Origin: Collybiopsis luxurians FD-317 M1
Taxonomy: Eukaryota > Basidiomycota > Agaricomycetes > Agaricales > Omphalotaceae
Assembly: GCA_000827265.1 (NCBI GenBank)
Contig: KN834763.1
Span: forward strand, 806,001-870,000
DNA: 64,000 nucleotides
Reading direction: 5' to 3'
Positions 12,891-23,446 of the stretch are shown here, one piece after another (the stretch's first letter is position 1; every line of letters starts with the position of its first letter). The notes under the pieces were generated by a model that saw only the letters and a program-made list of their open reading frames with translations, did no database searches and had not been told where the DNA came from. A program made the translations under genes and the position numbers.

Positions 12891-14875
12891 TCCAAGTCAA
12901 CGTTAGAAGAAGCAGGGAAGAGTGAGGGTCGTTGAATTCTTACGAGCTGCGAACAATCTGAGCTTTTGTAGCCGGCGCAGGAGAAACGATGATGCAGTTT
13001 ATGACAAGGTTCCTGCTTAATGGGCACGTGACCGGCCAAAGCGTCGGATTTTGAACTTCGGAGCACCATTCCAAATTCAAAGTTTCAAATTTCTAGTAAA
13101 TTATCTAAAGCTGCTGGTGCAGAGTTCATGGTACTTATATTTCCTTCGGCCCATCGAGAGACATATGCGACGAAAGCAACACACCGGCTCAAATTACCAT
13201 TACTTCTTCCGCGACCTGTCGAGTCTTGCCATAGTTTATTCAGAGTCAGAGCATGCCAAAGCCTAAAAATAAAGGATCACCGACGCCCGGAACTGGAGTC
13301 GAGAAATTGCCCCGAAATGTGAACAGGTCTGTACAATACTTACTGTATATGGAATAACGGCTTGCACATTTTTGACAAATATTGTATATACAATATACCC
13401 TCCAACTTTTTGTGTGGCCTTTTTTTTGCTTCGGTACCTTTAGGTGCCTTTTGGCTCTTTCATGTAGTCTCACTCTTAATAGATAGCAAAATTCTGCGTT
13501 ACTGATCGAATTCAGCTGGTAATGTACTCTTCTTTGAAGCGTGATACATGAATGATCAAAGTCGAAGAAGGCAAGTATAAAATGACTCTATTGAGTCCGC
13601 GAAACACGAATGCCTACGTTCCTAGTCGAGTGATTTCATTTCCAAGCATGAAATAGCGAAAAAGGCGTCCTCCGCGGCCGCAAAATTGCTGAGCGAATGG
13701 AAAAATGAATAACGGGAAGAATTCCAAGCCCTCCAGGAAATACCGAACTAATGCCGGGAGGAGAGGAGGGTGCGCATTACATATGTAGCCCTTTGAAATT
13801 TGGAATGGTAACGAAGTCAACAAACCGGTTACAAGTATAATCAGCCCCCTCTTACATATGGGCATGATGGCATGACTGTGGAAACTGTGCGCCTAGAATT
13901 CTCATTATGGCGTCGGGTCTCTTGTATCGCTTCTGTGACGACTTGGAGTCTACATACTCAAGACGTATAAGGAAGGATTTGGATAGTGGGCGCGGAATCC
14001 AATTGATTATTTGTTCGTTAGCTGTCGCATGGGCTAGTACTTTTCGGGTTCCCTTACGATAGCTGCCGTCAGCACGCTATAGATTACCCGTAGGTTGTAG
14101 ACGGCGTTTTTTGCAGGGAAGCAAGTGAAACGTTTGAGTTGGATTTATAACAGGCTGACCCGCCCATGGAACGGAAAGAGCCTGAGTGGGTCAAGGTATG
14201 TAGCCCACTGGGAGGGGGGGGGAAGAAGTCTGCGGAACCTAGCGGACCAAGGCTACGTTATCATTCGAATTTGGTGGTATCAAATTCTTTGAGGCTTGTG
14301 TGGTATGAATATAGACGAAATTAAGTGAGCTGCGGTAAATTAAATGGTGAGCAAATGCATGGCAACACGGTTGGCAACGAAATGCGAAAGATAAAGCATT
14401 CATCATATCTTTGTCTATCACCACCACCATCTAGTATTTAAGAGTCTATTCTAGTCTCTCTCTCGCTCCTTTTGATTTTTTGTTTTTGTTTTTTTTGTTT
14501 TGTTTTTTTTTTGGGTTGGTACCTGTCTGTCAACAAATCAGATTCCGATCAGTTCATTTTCCGGAGGATCGGCATCATATAAGGTAAGCCACATCAATTC
14601 GCTTAAGTGGGGGTTAGTTGAACCACGCCGTTTTGGCTGCAACTTTGGTCCTTGTTCCTCACGAGCACGAGGCCTACAGTTCCTTACACGAGGCAAACGC
14701 GTTCATTTCCTTTTCTCTGCTGTTCGACCACCGTCTTCATCGTTCCCGTAGACGGCGACGGTGAGCAGCGAGACTGGACCGCATAATTTTTGAAAAAATC
14801 CATAAAAATTTGTTCGACGCGATCTTTTCTTGCTTTCGTCCTCCCTCACGTTCTTGACGTTATCTGACGGCCATA
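12891..14875. other. Gene-free intergenic stretch (about 2 kb)
   Basis: I see no convincing coding region, tRNA or conserved motif here. Reading frames are short, lack splice-supported continuations and have no recognisable similarity. There is a long T-rich run near 14477-14513 and a G-run near 14212-14222. The right-hand part must hold the promoter and 5'UTR of the membrane-protein gene that starts at 14876. The left-hand part holds the promoter of the PAP2 gene. A non-coding transcript cannot be excluded. Confidence 0.6.
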
Positions 14876-17800
14876 ATGTTTTTGTTTTCTCGTTCCCATT
14901 CACGGTCACGACAGCCTACCCCAGAGACGAACAACTACTCCGACTCCCCTCCGTCCGGCGATCCAGAGTCGCTTGTCGAGAACGGGGATCTTTCCGAACG
15001 GCCTATCTCCCATTCTCCCGCTGGGATGTCTAGGGACTCTGAGGGCTATCCTTCATGGCTTCCTAAAAGACCCCCTCCTCCAGCCCCCGCCTCAACTTTT
15101 GCTTCTTCAACTGGTGGTCACGAACCAATACCTCCGCCGACTCCTAGTCCTATGCTTGGAGGTAGAAAGCCTACGCCACGTTCAGTGAGGATTGTTAGCT
15201 TGGAACAGCATGAAGCAGAGAAGGCACGAGTGCCAACTGACCATACTCGCGTTCCTTCCAACCATCGCATTTGGTCGAGAGCAACTGGATCTGCCTTTAC
15301 ACCAACTGCCTTCTCTCTGGACCCTTACAACCCCCGGCTTCCTCAGCCTCGGTTTCGATCTCGAGGTGCTAATCTCGATGTCTTGCAAAACCCTTCTTCC
15401 TTGGCTAGACTCTATTTTTACCTCTCCTACATATTCCTGTTTGCACACATTCCATTGCAGACTTTCTTTGACTTCAATGCTGTATTTATACTAATTCAGT
15501 AAGCATGTTGAAGTGTTTGTGTATCATTCAAAACTAATTCTCGACCTCGTAGGGTTTCGAAATTTCCTAACCCACAAGGACCAGGGGTGCCTGGTTCTGG
15601 TCGTAACTGGGCCTTGGGTGCTGCCGCTTATGTTGCATCTTGGCTTGCTTGGATTCTTGTGGTTTGTATCATGTACGAGCTTGTCTATTCTTTCATTCGA
15701 AGATGGCGAACAAGTAAGTCATCATAGAACCTATCTTATTGCAGGAGTTTATTCTCCTTGACAGAGCGGCCTGCAATTTATCCAATCTATTTGTCTGCTT
15801 CTGCTTTCACTTTTGCTTCCCTAACATCCTACTCCAACTTTTGCTTTCTGCAACATCTCCGATACGCGGCTTTTTTCGGCCAGCATGGTGGTATTCGTGA
15901 TGGGTTGGCGGAAACATTTTGGTTCTACTCCCAAAACCTTCCGACTGTGGCACTACTTCTTCCGCGTGCAGGTCTTTCCCTAGCTCTTCTCTTCAGCTTT
16001 TCATCTCCAGTTCCTGGTGATATCACGCTTACCGATGCAGGCGTCAGCGTCAGAGACGCGACCTTTTTCCGTGGCAACGGAGCTCTTACCGATTACGCCC
16101 GAGGAGTATTGATCGCCAATGCAGCATGGACTGCTTGGAAAATTCTGGTGCTGTTTACTAGTTGGTCAGTATCTTGCATCCTTTTACCTTTGTTTTTATC
16201 AATTTCCATCCAGGGTTGGACTTTGGGTCGTAAGTGGCCAAGGCTGTGCCGGTTTATGTGGCCCCAGATATCGCTGGGAAGAGGAAGACGCAGAGAAGAC
16301 GATCACCTCTATCTACAGTGTAGACAACCTGTCGGACAGTGAACAGCCGCTGCCCTGGTCTTGGAAAGAAAACACTCGTATGCGAATTCTCGATGCTTAC
16401 GACTTTTGTTCTGTCACTGCTCGTCCCGGCTCTGGGCGCTGGGGACATGCAAAAAAACCTTCCGACATGAGTGATCTTTTAGGAACTGCTTATCCCTTAC
16501 CTGTGCCTGAGTCTTCTAAAGGATTTGAAGGTATGGATCGACTAATGGCTGCCGTGGGTCTACCGGGTGACTCACACATACACCAACCCCGCCGAGGAAT
16601 CTTGTCTGACGACTTGTTCACACAACCTGAAGCCGGACCGAGTGGCTTCAAGGGAAACTATGAAGTGCCATCAGATTTTGCTGCAGTTATCCCCAAAGTG
16701 GTTCAACGTGCATCGAGAGACAAAGATCTTGCATCACCGTCGGCACCATTGATGAAGCTTCCGTATCCATTTACAGCACCAGGAGCTGCTCAAATGTCGA
16801 GTGAGGATGAAAGAATTCCCTTCCCGCCTTCACCGTCTGTACCTAGTTTCAAGGAATCCAGCAGTGGAACCAAGAGTCGAAGTAGGACCCATGGTACCAC
16901 TGAGGAAGATAACGAGGAGGAGGAGGAGGAGGAGGAGGAGGAAGAGGAGGAGGAAGAGGAAGAGGAGGAAGAGGAGACCCCCAACACTAGCAGCGAAGAT
17001 CCTTCATCTTCATCAGGCCGTGGTTCAAATTCGATGTCAAGTTTGGGACATCCAGTCTCTTCTCGTTATCCCTTTCAATTTCGTCAGCCTACGAGGGGAA
17101 CGAGTTTCTCTTCTGGAGTGCCGTCACATGCGACTCCTCCATCTAACGGCCACTCGATTGCATCTCGTTTCTCGCAAGGAACTCGTTCGACCGGAAACCG
17201 TGAATCAACTGATTCCCACTCCCCGAGATCGCATTACACAACTTCTGGGTCTGATGCACCCAGCCCAATGAGTATGAGTGGTCTTCCCATGCCACCAAGA
17301 CATCCTCAAACTTACCAAGGACGAGGAAGGGCTCGCGCAGGAACCGTTCCTGTTCCGTCTGTTCCGTCTTCTCCAAGTATAGACTTCCCCAGACGTGCCC
17401 GTGCTCGTACGCGCACTAGTGATCCGTACAACGCCTCTTCGCCCGAACCTGCCATATGGAGCTCTGATGTAGAACGTGACGAAGATGCAGCAGATGAATC
17501 TCATATTGAGGACTCGATTATGGAACAACCTGAGCCAGAGGGATCGCAGGAAGCTGCCGAGGGAGAAGACGTTGTGGGATTGTTGTCTCCTTCCAGAGGA
17601 CCCAGTCCAAGGACTTCTCTGACTGCCTTGAGGCATCGGGCTAGCGCCATCTCTTCTCATCATCGCAGGAGCTTCGGAGCTGGAAGTGGCAGTGGTTCCC
17701 GCTCAGGATCAAATTCACGAACAAACTCTCATTCTGGGTCATCTTCCGGTTCTCGATCTCGCGCGGGATCCATTTCTGTTGCAATGACAGTTCGCTCTCG

Positions 17801-18425
17801 GGCGCAGTCCTTGATGCAAAATGTTGGTTCTGCGTCACGGTCAAGTTTGGAGCTTGTGCAAGGGGCAATCCGTTCGAGAGCGAACTCGTCTATGGCACGA
17901 CTAGAGGAAGACTCACCGTATTATTCGGATCGGACACATTCGCGGTCAGGGAGTGGTTCTGACGGGGTATTGAGCAGCCAAGAAAACTACACCTTTGGGC
18001 AGCCATTGAGAACACAATGGCAGTCACAAGCAGAACGTGTAGAAGAGGAGGTTTCCCCAGCTACTGGTTCATTCTCTACATCTTCTCCAACTGCTGGTCC
18101 TGAAGTCCATGACACGAGCTCGCAACAGCCACTTACTGCTACCTCGGAAGCGGCTCCTCCCTCACCTCACCCTTCCGAGTCCACGATGCACCAAGAACTA
18201 AGGAGCGAGCCTTCGGGGCTCACCATCCCTGGCGCCGGCAGACAGACGGAAAGTGTGTCAGCCTATAGCAGCCATCCGGATATAAGCACCGCGGCTGCAT
18301 CGTTTGTGACCGCACCTGCCACTGTGGAAGGGTCGACGACTGATGAAAGCGGGCGAACCCCTCCAAGCTGGGGTGGTATAACTCATATGGTCGATCGCTC
18401 TGATGGAACGTGGAGGCCTGCATGA
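14876..18425 (+). CDS. Unassigned multi-pass membrane protein with long acidic/Ser-rich cytosolic tail
   Basis: I do not recognise this family. Four exons join cleanly: introns near 15499-15551, 15714-15764 and 16165-16214 all preserve frame, giving about 1,130 residues. The first ~170 residues are Pro/Ser-rich. Four or five hydrophobic segments follow: LYFYLSYIFLFAHIPLQTFF, AAAYVASWLAWILVVCIMYE, one after RPAIYPIYLSASAFTFASLT, one around TVALLLPRAGLSLALLFSFS, and ARGVLIANAAWTAWKILVLF. After these come W/R-rich sequence and a tail of about 700 residues. The tail contains a run of about 22 acidic residues (16913-16976, imperfect GAG/GAA repeats) and an SGSGSRSGSNSRTNS-type Ser/Gly/Arg stretch. 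The layout (short membrane core, long disordered tail) suggests a sensor or scaffold, but that is a guess. The start ATG is the first in the open frame. Confidence 0.8.
16913..16976 (+). repeat. GAG/GAA trinucleotide repeat encoding a poly-Glu tract
   Basis: An imperfect purine trinucleotide repeat inside the membrane-protein coding region gives a run of about 22 Glu residues. It mixes GAG and GAA codons, so it is not a fresh pure expansion. The opposite strand reads as a poly-Ser shadow frame. Confidence 0.85.
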
Positions 18426-19773
18426 AAAGAAGTGTATGCCCAGGTCAAGCGACAGGACATCCTTCGGCCCTAATGACGAACTCTTCTCAATAAATGGCTC
18501 TGTTCATTTCCTTCACTAAACCTCTCCTGACATTTTGCTTGCATTTGCATTCGCCGTACTTATTAGACTTCACTGTGATACTAACATTACCTACGAGTAT
18601 TTACCAGTTCAGCCATTGCCCGTGTATCCTTCCCTGACGATCCATATTTCCCCTTATCTTTTTTATCTTCATCTTTGCCTTCCTCCCCTTTCTCATGGTC
18701 TTTTTTTTTTTTTTCCCTTCGCAACTGCTTCTACCTCACTGCGTATATCCCCGATCTACCAAGCCGGGGTTTATTCGTGGTACTCGCGTTTCCCCTTCAT
18801 CTTATGTTTATAACCTTTCGACTTCACCCTGGAAATTTTGGATCTGCAACTCTTACCATATAATACTCTTGGTTTTTGCCTGCCTTTGCATTACTACTCT
18901 AGTCCCCTTTTCTTGTCTACTTCGCGACACATTTATCCTCTGACCAAAAGATTGGGGGAGTACTGCACGAGGATACAGCCTGTAGCCATGTATGTAGTTC
19001 TGTTCGAATTTACAAAGAAACTTCGTAGCACGTCTCGCTGGCTCTCATGAAAAGTCACCGCTTGCGTATGTCTGGACACTGCTTCTGGCTAATGGACCTG
19101 GACTACGCCATCCGCCAGGTACTAAGGGGCTTGTCTCTACCATTTCTCTCATGTTTCTCTACCTCTGATCTCGCCCTTCTCAATAAACGTATCCACAAGA
19201 CTACCTACACCATCAAATTGATTCCTCTACGCATCTCGGTTTTCTACACAACAGACGAGAACCTCAAGAATACGGTCCTGCTCATTACAATCCCCTTTGT
19301 CTCCGTCATTACGCCTTTTATGCGGTGACCCGGTCCCTGCCTTATTTCGTGCTTCACCTTTGAAAACTTGGATCGATTCGGCGGAGGAGTGGGGGTAGAA
19401 GAGGTGCAGAGGAAGTGCCGGTCACATTGAGACCCTACAGCATGTTTTCCTCCAGTGCAATGCCGATTTCACAATATATCTCCTACATGTCGCAATTTGT
19501 TCACGAGGATTGGAGTGGCCGATATGGGGGGGGAGATCCGTCCGAAACCGGTAATCATTCTGCTGTCATGGTGCGGAGCCCTTTGTTGAAAACGTCGTGG
19601 AGACGATGTAATGGATACGTTTTGGATACGCAATTGTATGTTCTTGTTCTTTAGCAGTCTATTCTACCTTGCCGTTACGGAAGTTAATGCACTTTATTGT
19701 TCGACCCTTTGTACTTTTGGTATATAAAGTCCTGCTACCTGACCAAATGCTGACCATAATTTGAATCCCCCCA
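18426..19773. other. Gene-poor stretch (about 1.35 kb)
   Basis: I find no supported gene. The left part is T/C-rich (for example the T-run at 18701-18714) and is probably 3'UTR or terminator sequence of the upstream membrane-protein gene. The only longer open frame (19047-19328, +) has no splice partners and looks non-coding. The right end holds the promoter and 5'UTR of the small acidic-protein gene that starts at 19774. Confidence 0.5.
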
Positions 19774-20401
19774 ATGTCGAACATCGCCAAACTCGTTACG
19801 ATCACTCCTTTGATAAAGCCACAAGTCCGCTTTTCGCTTTCGTCCACCTACGATATGCCTCTTGCACCTCGGAACACTCAGAAGATTGAGTCAGTCCCAT
19901 TTACTTTACGAGATCCCAGTTAGCAAGCTAAATTGACACTGATTTAGCACTTCCCTTTCCGATTTATACGATTTCCTGTCTGTATCGGAGCTTGATTCTC
20001 CGCAAAGTGACGTTTGGGCGCAGTTCTCAAACCCTCAGGGTTTCCACGATGAAAATGGATTTTTTCCGCCAATGGATCCAGAAGAGATCAAGCAGTTCGC
20101 GGATAAATATTTCTCTCCTGTGTCCGAATTCTCCCTACTAGAACTGGAGGAAGCTCCCGACCTTCTCCCCGATCTAATGAAAGAATTTGAGTCGAATGAA
20201 ATCGACATCGCGAGCCTCGGATCTTTCTCCGAAGATTCTTCGCTTTCGAACAATTCAGAGGAACTCGATAGACTGTTATTCAGTCTATCTTCGCCTATTT
20301 CCCCATTCTCTCCTGACAAAATTGAGGGATCGTCGACCACGTCTAGTACACACGCTTTTGTCGGTACGGAGATGGACGAATTTTCTCGGATATCGCAATA
20401 A
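19774..20401 (+). CDS. Small acidic protein, function unknown (one intron)
   Basis: The ATG at 19774 opens MSNIAKLVTITPLIKPQVRF. An intron at 19890-19947 (GTCAGT...TTTAG) joins KI-D to TSLSDLYDFLSVSELDSPQS with frame kept, and the frame runs to TAA at 20401, giving 189 residues. The N-terminus is basic and polar. The rest is rich in Asp/Glu/Ser/Phe/Leu, with clusters such as EFSLLELEEAPDLLPDLMKE and SSEDSS-like repeats spaced by hydrophobic residues. That composition resembles acidic activation domains or disordered binding segments. I do not recognise a family and no enzyme motif is visible. It is convergent with SPE3-LYS9, with about 300 bp between the stops. The gene is supported only by frame continuity across a good intron, so it could be lineage-specific. 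Confidence 0.6.
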
Positions 20402-20703
20402 AATAGGATCAGTGTCCAGCACTTTGATGTTAAGTGTTTTGCTAGATATTGACACGTTCAAGTTGACTAGCGAGTTCCTGGCCAGTCACTCAGTTTTGTA
20501 TTATAGACGATTTGTACATGTATTTTGATCCACATATACCTCCTCGTAGGACAGGGTTGCATCACGCCTCTCTTCGTTCTCCTTGATTGTATCGCTAGCA
20601 CCAGATATACATATAGTATATACAATAACAGCTTATTTTAAGTCAGATATTGGAGGACTCGCATTTATTCGGTCAAAGATCTCAAATTGCGAATCCACAA
20701 ACA
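20402..20703. other. Convergent 3' intergenic stretch
   Basis: This 302-bp stretch lies between two convergent stop codons. It is AT-rich (atatacatatagtatatacaat near 20607-20628) and likely carries the two polyadenylation regions. I see no gene. Confidence 0.6.
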
Positions 20704-23158
20704 TCAAAGCACTCCTTCAGCCATTCCCACACCTTCTGCTTCCAATCTCTCCCTAATCGGGTCACAAATCTCCTTCGTGTAAGGCGCATGGACACCCTTC
20801 AATTTCAAAACACCATCCAATATCAACTGGGTTGCAATTCCACACGGTAAACCCACAGTAAGAGCCATCGCAGAGTGACCTGAGCCAAGCGGTGCGCCAT
20901 AAGCTTCCAACGTCGACGTGAGCGTCTGTACAGACTTGTCGGGCCACTCTACGACAAACTTGTGCTGGAGCATAATAAAGTCTCGTTCACCTGCCTCATA
21001 TGCCATGAGATGTTCAAGTCGTGCACAGAGGGTGTCGAGGAGATTGGCGTGAGCAGCGCCTGCAGCTGCTCGAGGCGAAATGGGGTCAGAGCTAAACATT
21101 CCGATCCACCGGAATCCAGAGATGATTCGAGATGCCTCAGATTCGTTCGGGAAAGCGCATATTGATTTGATCTTCGAGATCAGAGAGACTTCATCGGCAC
21201 CCTCAGCCTGAAGCGTTTTAGCCAACACCTGCACCCACGTCAATCCCTCTTTTAGCCACTCCTGGCCCTCTCCGTTCAACCATCCGACCTGCACAAGTGC
21301 TTTGATGAACTCGGGGAAACCTTGATATCTCAAGGTACCCCGAATACAAGTCTCACCCTCACCTTCGCCATTGATTTTGTAAAAGTCACGGAAGGGAGTA
21401 GAGTCACGATTGGGATACGCCACAAAAGCGTAGGCAGGGGAGATATAATAAGGTTTCGCTTCGCCCATGAGCTCAGTGCCAGAAACTGTGACGGATTTCC
21501 CTTTAGAAAGGAAGGCCGCATTGTTGAGGAGAGCGAGCAAGACACCGCGAGAGGACCAAGAGAACTTGTATCCGAGAGGATTTGATGCATTTGCGGGTGC
21601 AGGAAGGCCACCACAATACGAAAGGAATTCTTTGACCTAAAGGACGTCCAATCAGAGAAAGGACAGACAATCGACCGACACTTCAAAGTCACCTTTCCAC
21701 CCTTCGCATGAACTTCGTCAATGGTCTTGACTGCGTATAGGTGATCGATCCCGGGATCAAGTCCAATCTCATTGAGAACAGCAATTCCTGCTGCCTTGGC
21801 AGCTTCGTCTAGTTCGCGCATGGCTGAAGAGACGTAAGAGGTGGTGACGACGTCAGTTTTACCCTTAATGGCAGCCTTGATAACATCGGCATGGTAGGTG
21901 TAAGGAATGAGAGAAATGACGAGGTCGTGAGCTGCAACCTGAGCCTCAAGCTCGACAGTCTTGTGAACATCGAGAGATATAGCATTGGTACGAGGCAGAG
22001 AATTCGCAAGTTCTTTGGCCTTGGCAAGAGTTCGGCAGCCTGATGCATAATATGAATTGAAATAGAAGGATGAAAGATACAAGTTGACAAACCAATAGTC
22101 AATTCGTTCGCGGAGTTTCGGACAATATACTCTGCACAAGGTCTTGCAACATAACCACTTCCCAACAGAAGAATTTTTTTCTTCTGCTGGCCCTCCTTTA
22201 AGCCGACGCTTGGGCCAAATTGCGGCCTCACGTCCTTGTCTTCCTCCAATACAGCCCTTCCGAACTCAGGTAGGACAAACGCCGAGCGGTGAACATCTGA
22301 ATTCCAGTACCGTGTCTGAGCACTAGGGCCCTTCAAAGGTACTTTAAGGTTATTTTCAGTTCCGCCGGCCCGAGAAGCGAGAAGGAAGCCGATCTGGCCA
22401 GAAGGATAGGTAGGAATGGTGGTGAATGCGTATTCAACCTGAGCAAAGCCGATTTCCTTCGCACTAGCCCGGACCTCTTTGATGAGAGGAATATGAAGCC
22501 AGAGACACTCTCCTTGAGCTGCGATGTGTCCTCCTGGTCTCAAGGCATCATGCAGAAGCTGATAATAGGGTTTTTGGAATAGAGAAGCAGCAGGGCCCAC
22601 AGGGTCGGAGGAATCAGTAATGATGACATCGTAGGTTCCTTCATGAGACTGAAGAAAAGCAAATCCATCTCCGATGTGTACGATTACTCGAGGGTCGGCT
22701 AAGAGTTCCGCCATATGAGGAAGATACAACTTGGAGACACGGGGAACGGCCTCGTCAATGTCACAGAGAACGACTTCCTTAACGGTGGAATATTTGAGAG
22801 CTTCACGGACAACTCCGCCGTCCCCTCCGCCAATGACAAGGACCTTTTCGGGATTCGGATGTGAAGCCATCGGGAGATGAGTGATCATTTCCTGATAACT
22901 GAATTCGTCTCTTTCAGTACATTGAATGACACCATCCAGAACTAGAACGTTTCCATATGTCTGACTCTCAAAGACGAGAACGTCCTGATAGAGAGACTTT
23001 TCGACGTGTAGGATTTTGTTGACCTTAAGAGTCATAGCTTGGCCGGGCCATTGGGAAGAAATTTCACGGAACCAGCCATCTAAGCCTGGTTTTCAGAGAT
23101 ATCTATAAACTTTACGTGCGTACGAACCTTGGATTGAGGGATGAGTGAGGATGGGCAT
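20704..23158 (-). CDS. SPE3-LYS9: Bifunctional spermidine synthase-saccharopine dehydrogenase fusion
   Basis: One polypeptide carries two enzymes. The first ~300 residues are spermidine synthase (putrescine plus decarboxylated SAM), with [28 protein letters not shown] and [15 protein letters not shown] linker follows ([20 protein letters not shown]). The C-terminal half is saccharopine dehydrogenase (glutamate-forming), the penultimate step of the fungal alpha-aminoadipate lysine pathway. It has an NAD(P)-binding [40 protein letters not shown] and [20 protein letters not shown]. Three introns keep frame: 23086-23127 (42 nt, near [11 protein letters not shown]), one between ELTIG and [10 protein letters not shown], and one between HAKGGK and [10 protein letters not shown]. 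The start is ATG 23158. The fusion is a known basidiomycete feature (SPE3-LYS9 in Cryptococcus). Both catalytic halves look intact. Confidence 0.96.
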
Positions 23159-23446
23159 GGTTGAAGGTATACTGAGAGCTTGCGATGACTCGAACAACTT
23201 TCTGAAATTTTTATCTTCATCGATAAGTCATTGATAAGATAAGCGCACTGATACGGAAGATGCCTCAGCCTGTGAGGACCCAATAGTTCAATACATTTGT
23301 TGAGTACTTACTATACGTGTGCTCGAATTCCAATACAGCAGATATCAAAAGAAAGGGGAAAAAAAGATGCGATATATGTACGATAGAGGTGCGTAGATGC
23401 CAACTAGAACAATCCAAAAACAAAAAAATTAATGAAGAAGGATACT

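Noticed and set aside
13614..13865. 83-residue hydrophobic open frame on the minus strand
   Set aside because: No neighbouring exons or family resemblance; likely chance in intergenic DNA.
16790..16987. Poly-Ser open frame on the minus strand
   Set aside because: It is the antisense of the GAG/GAA repeat in the membrane-protein gene.
19047..19328. 93-residue open frame downstream of the membrane protein
   Set aside because: No intron-linked continuation and no recognisable features; probably 3'UTR or spacer.
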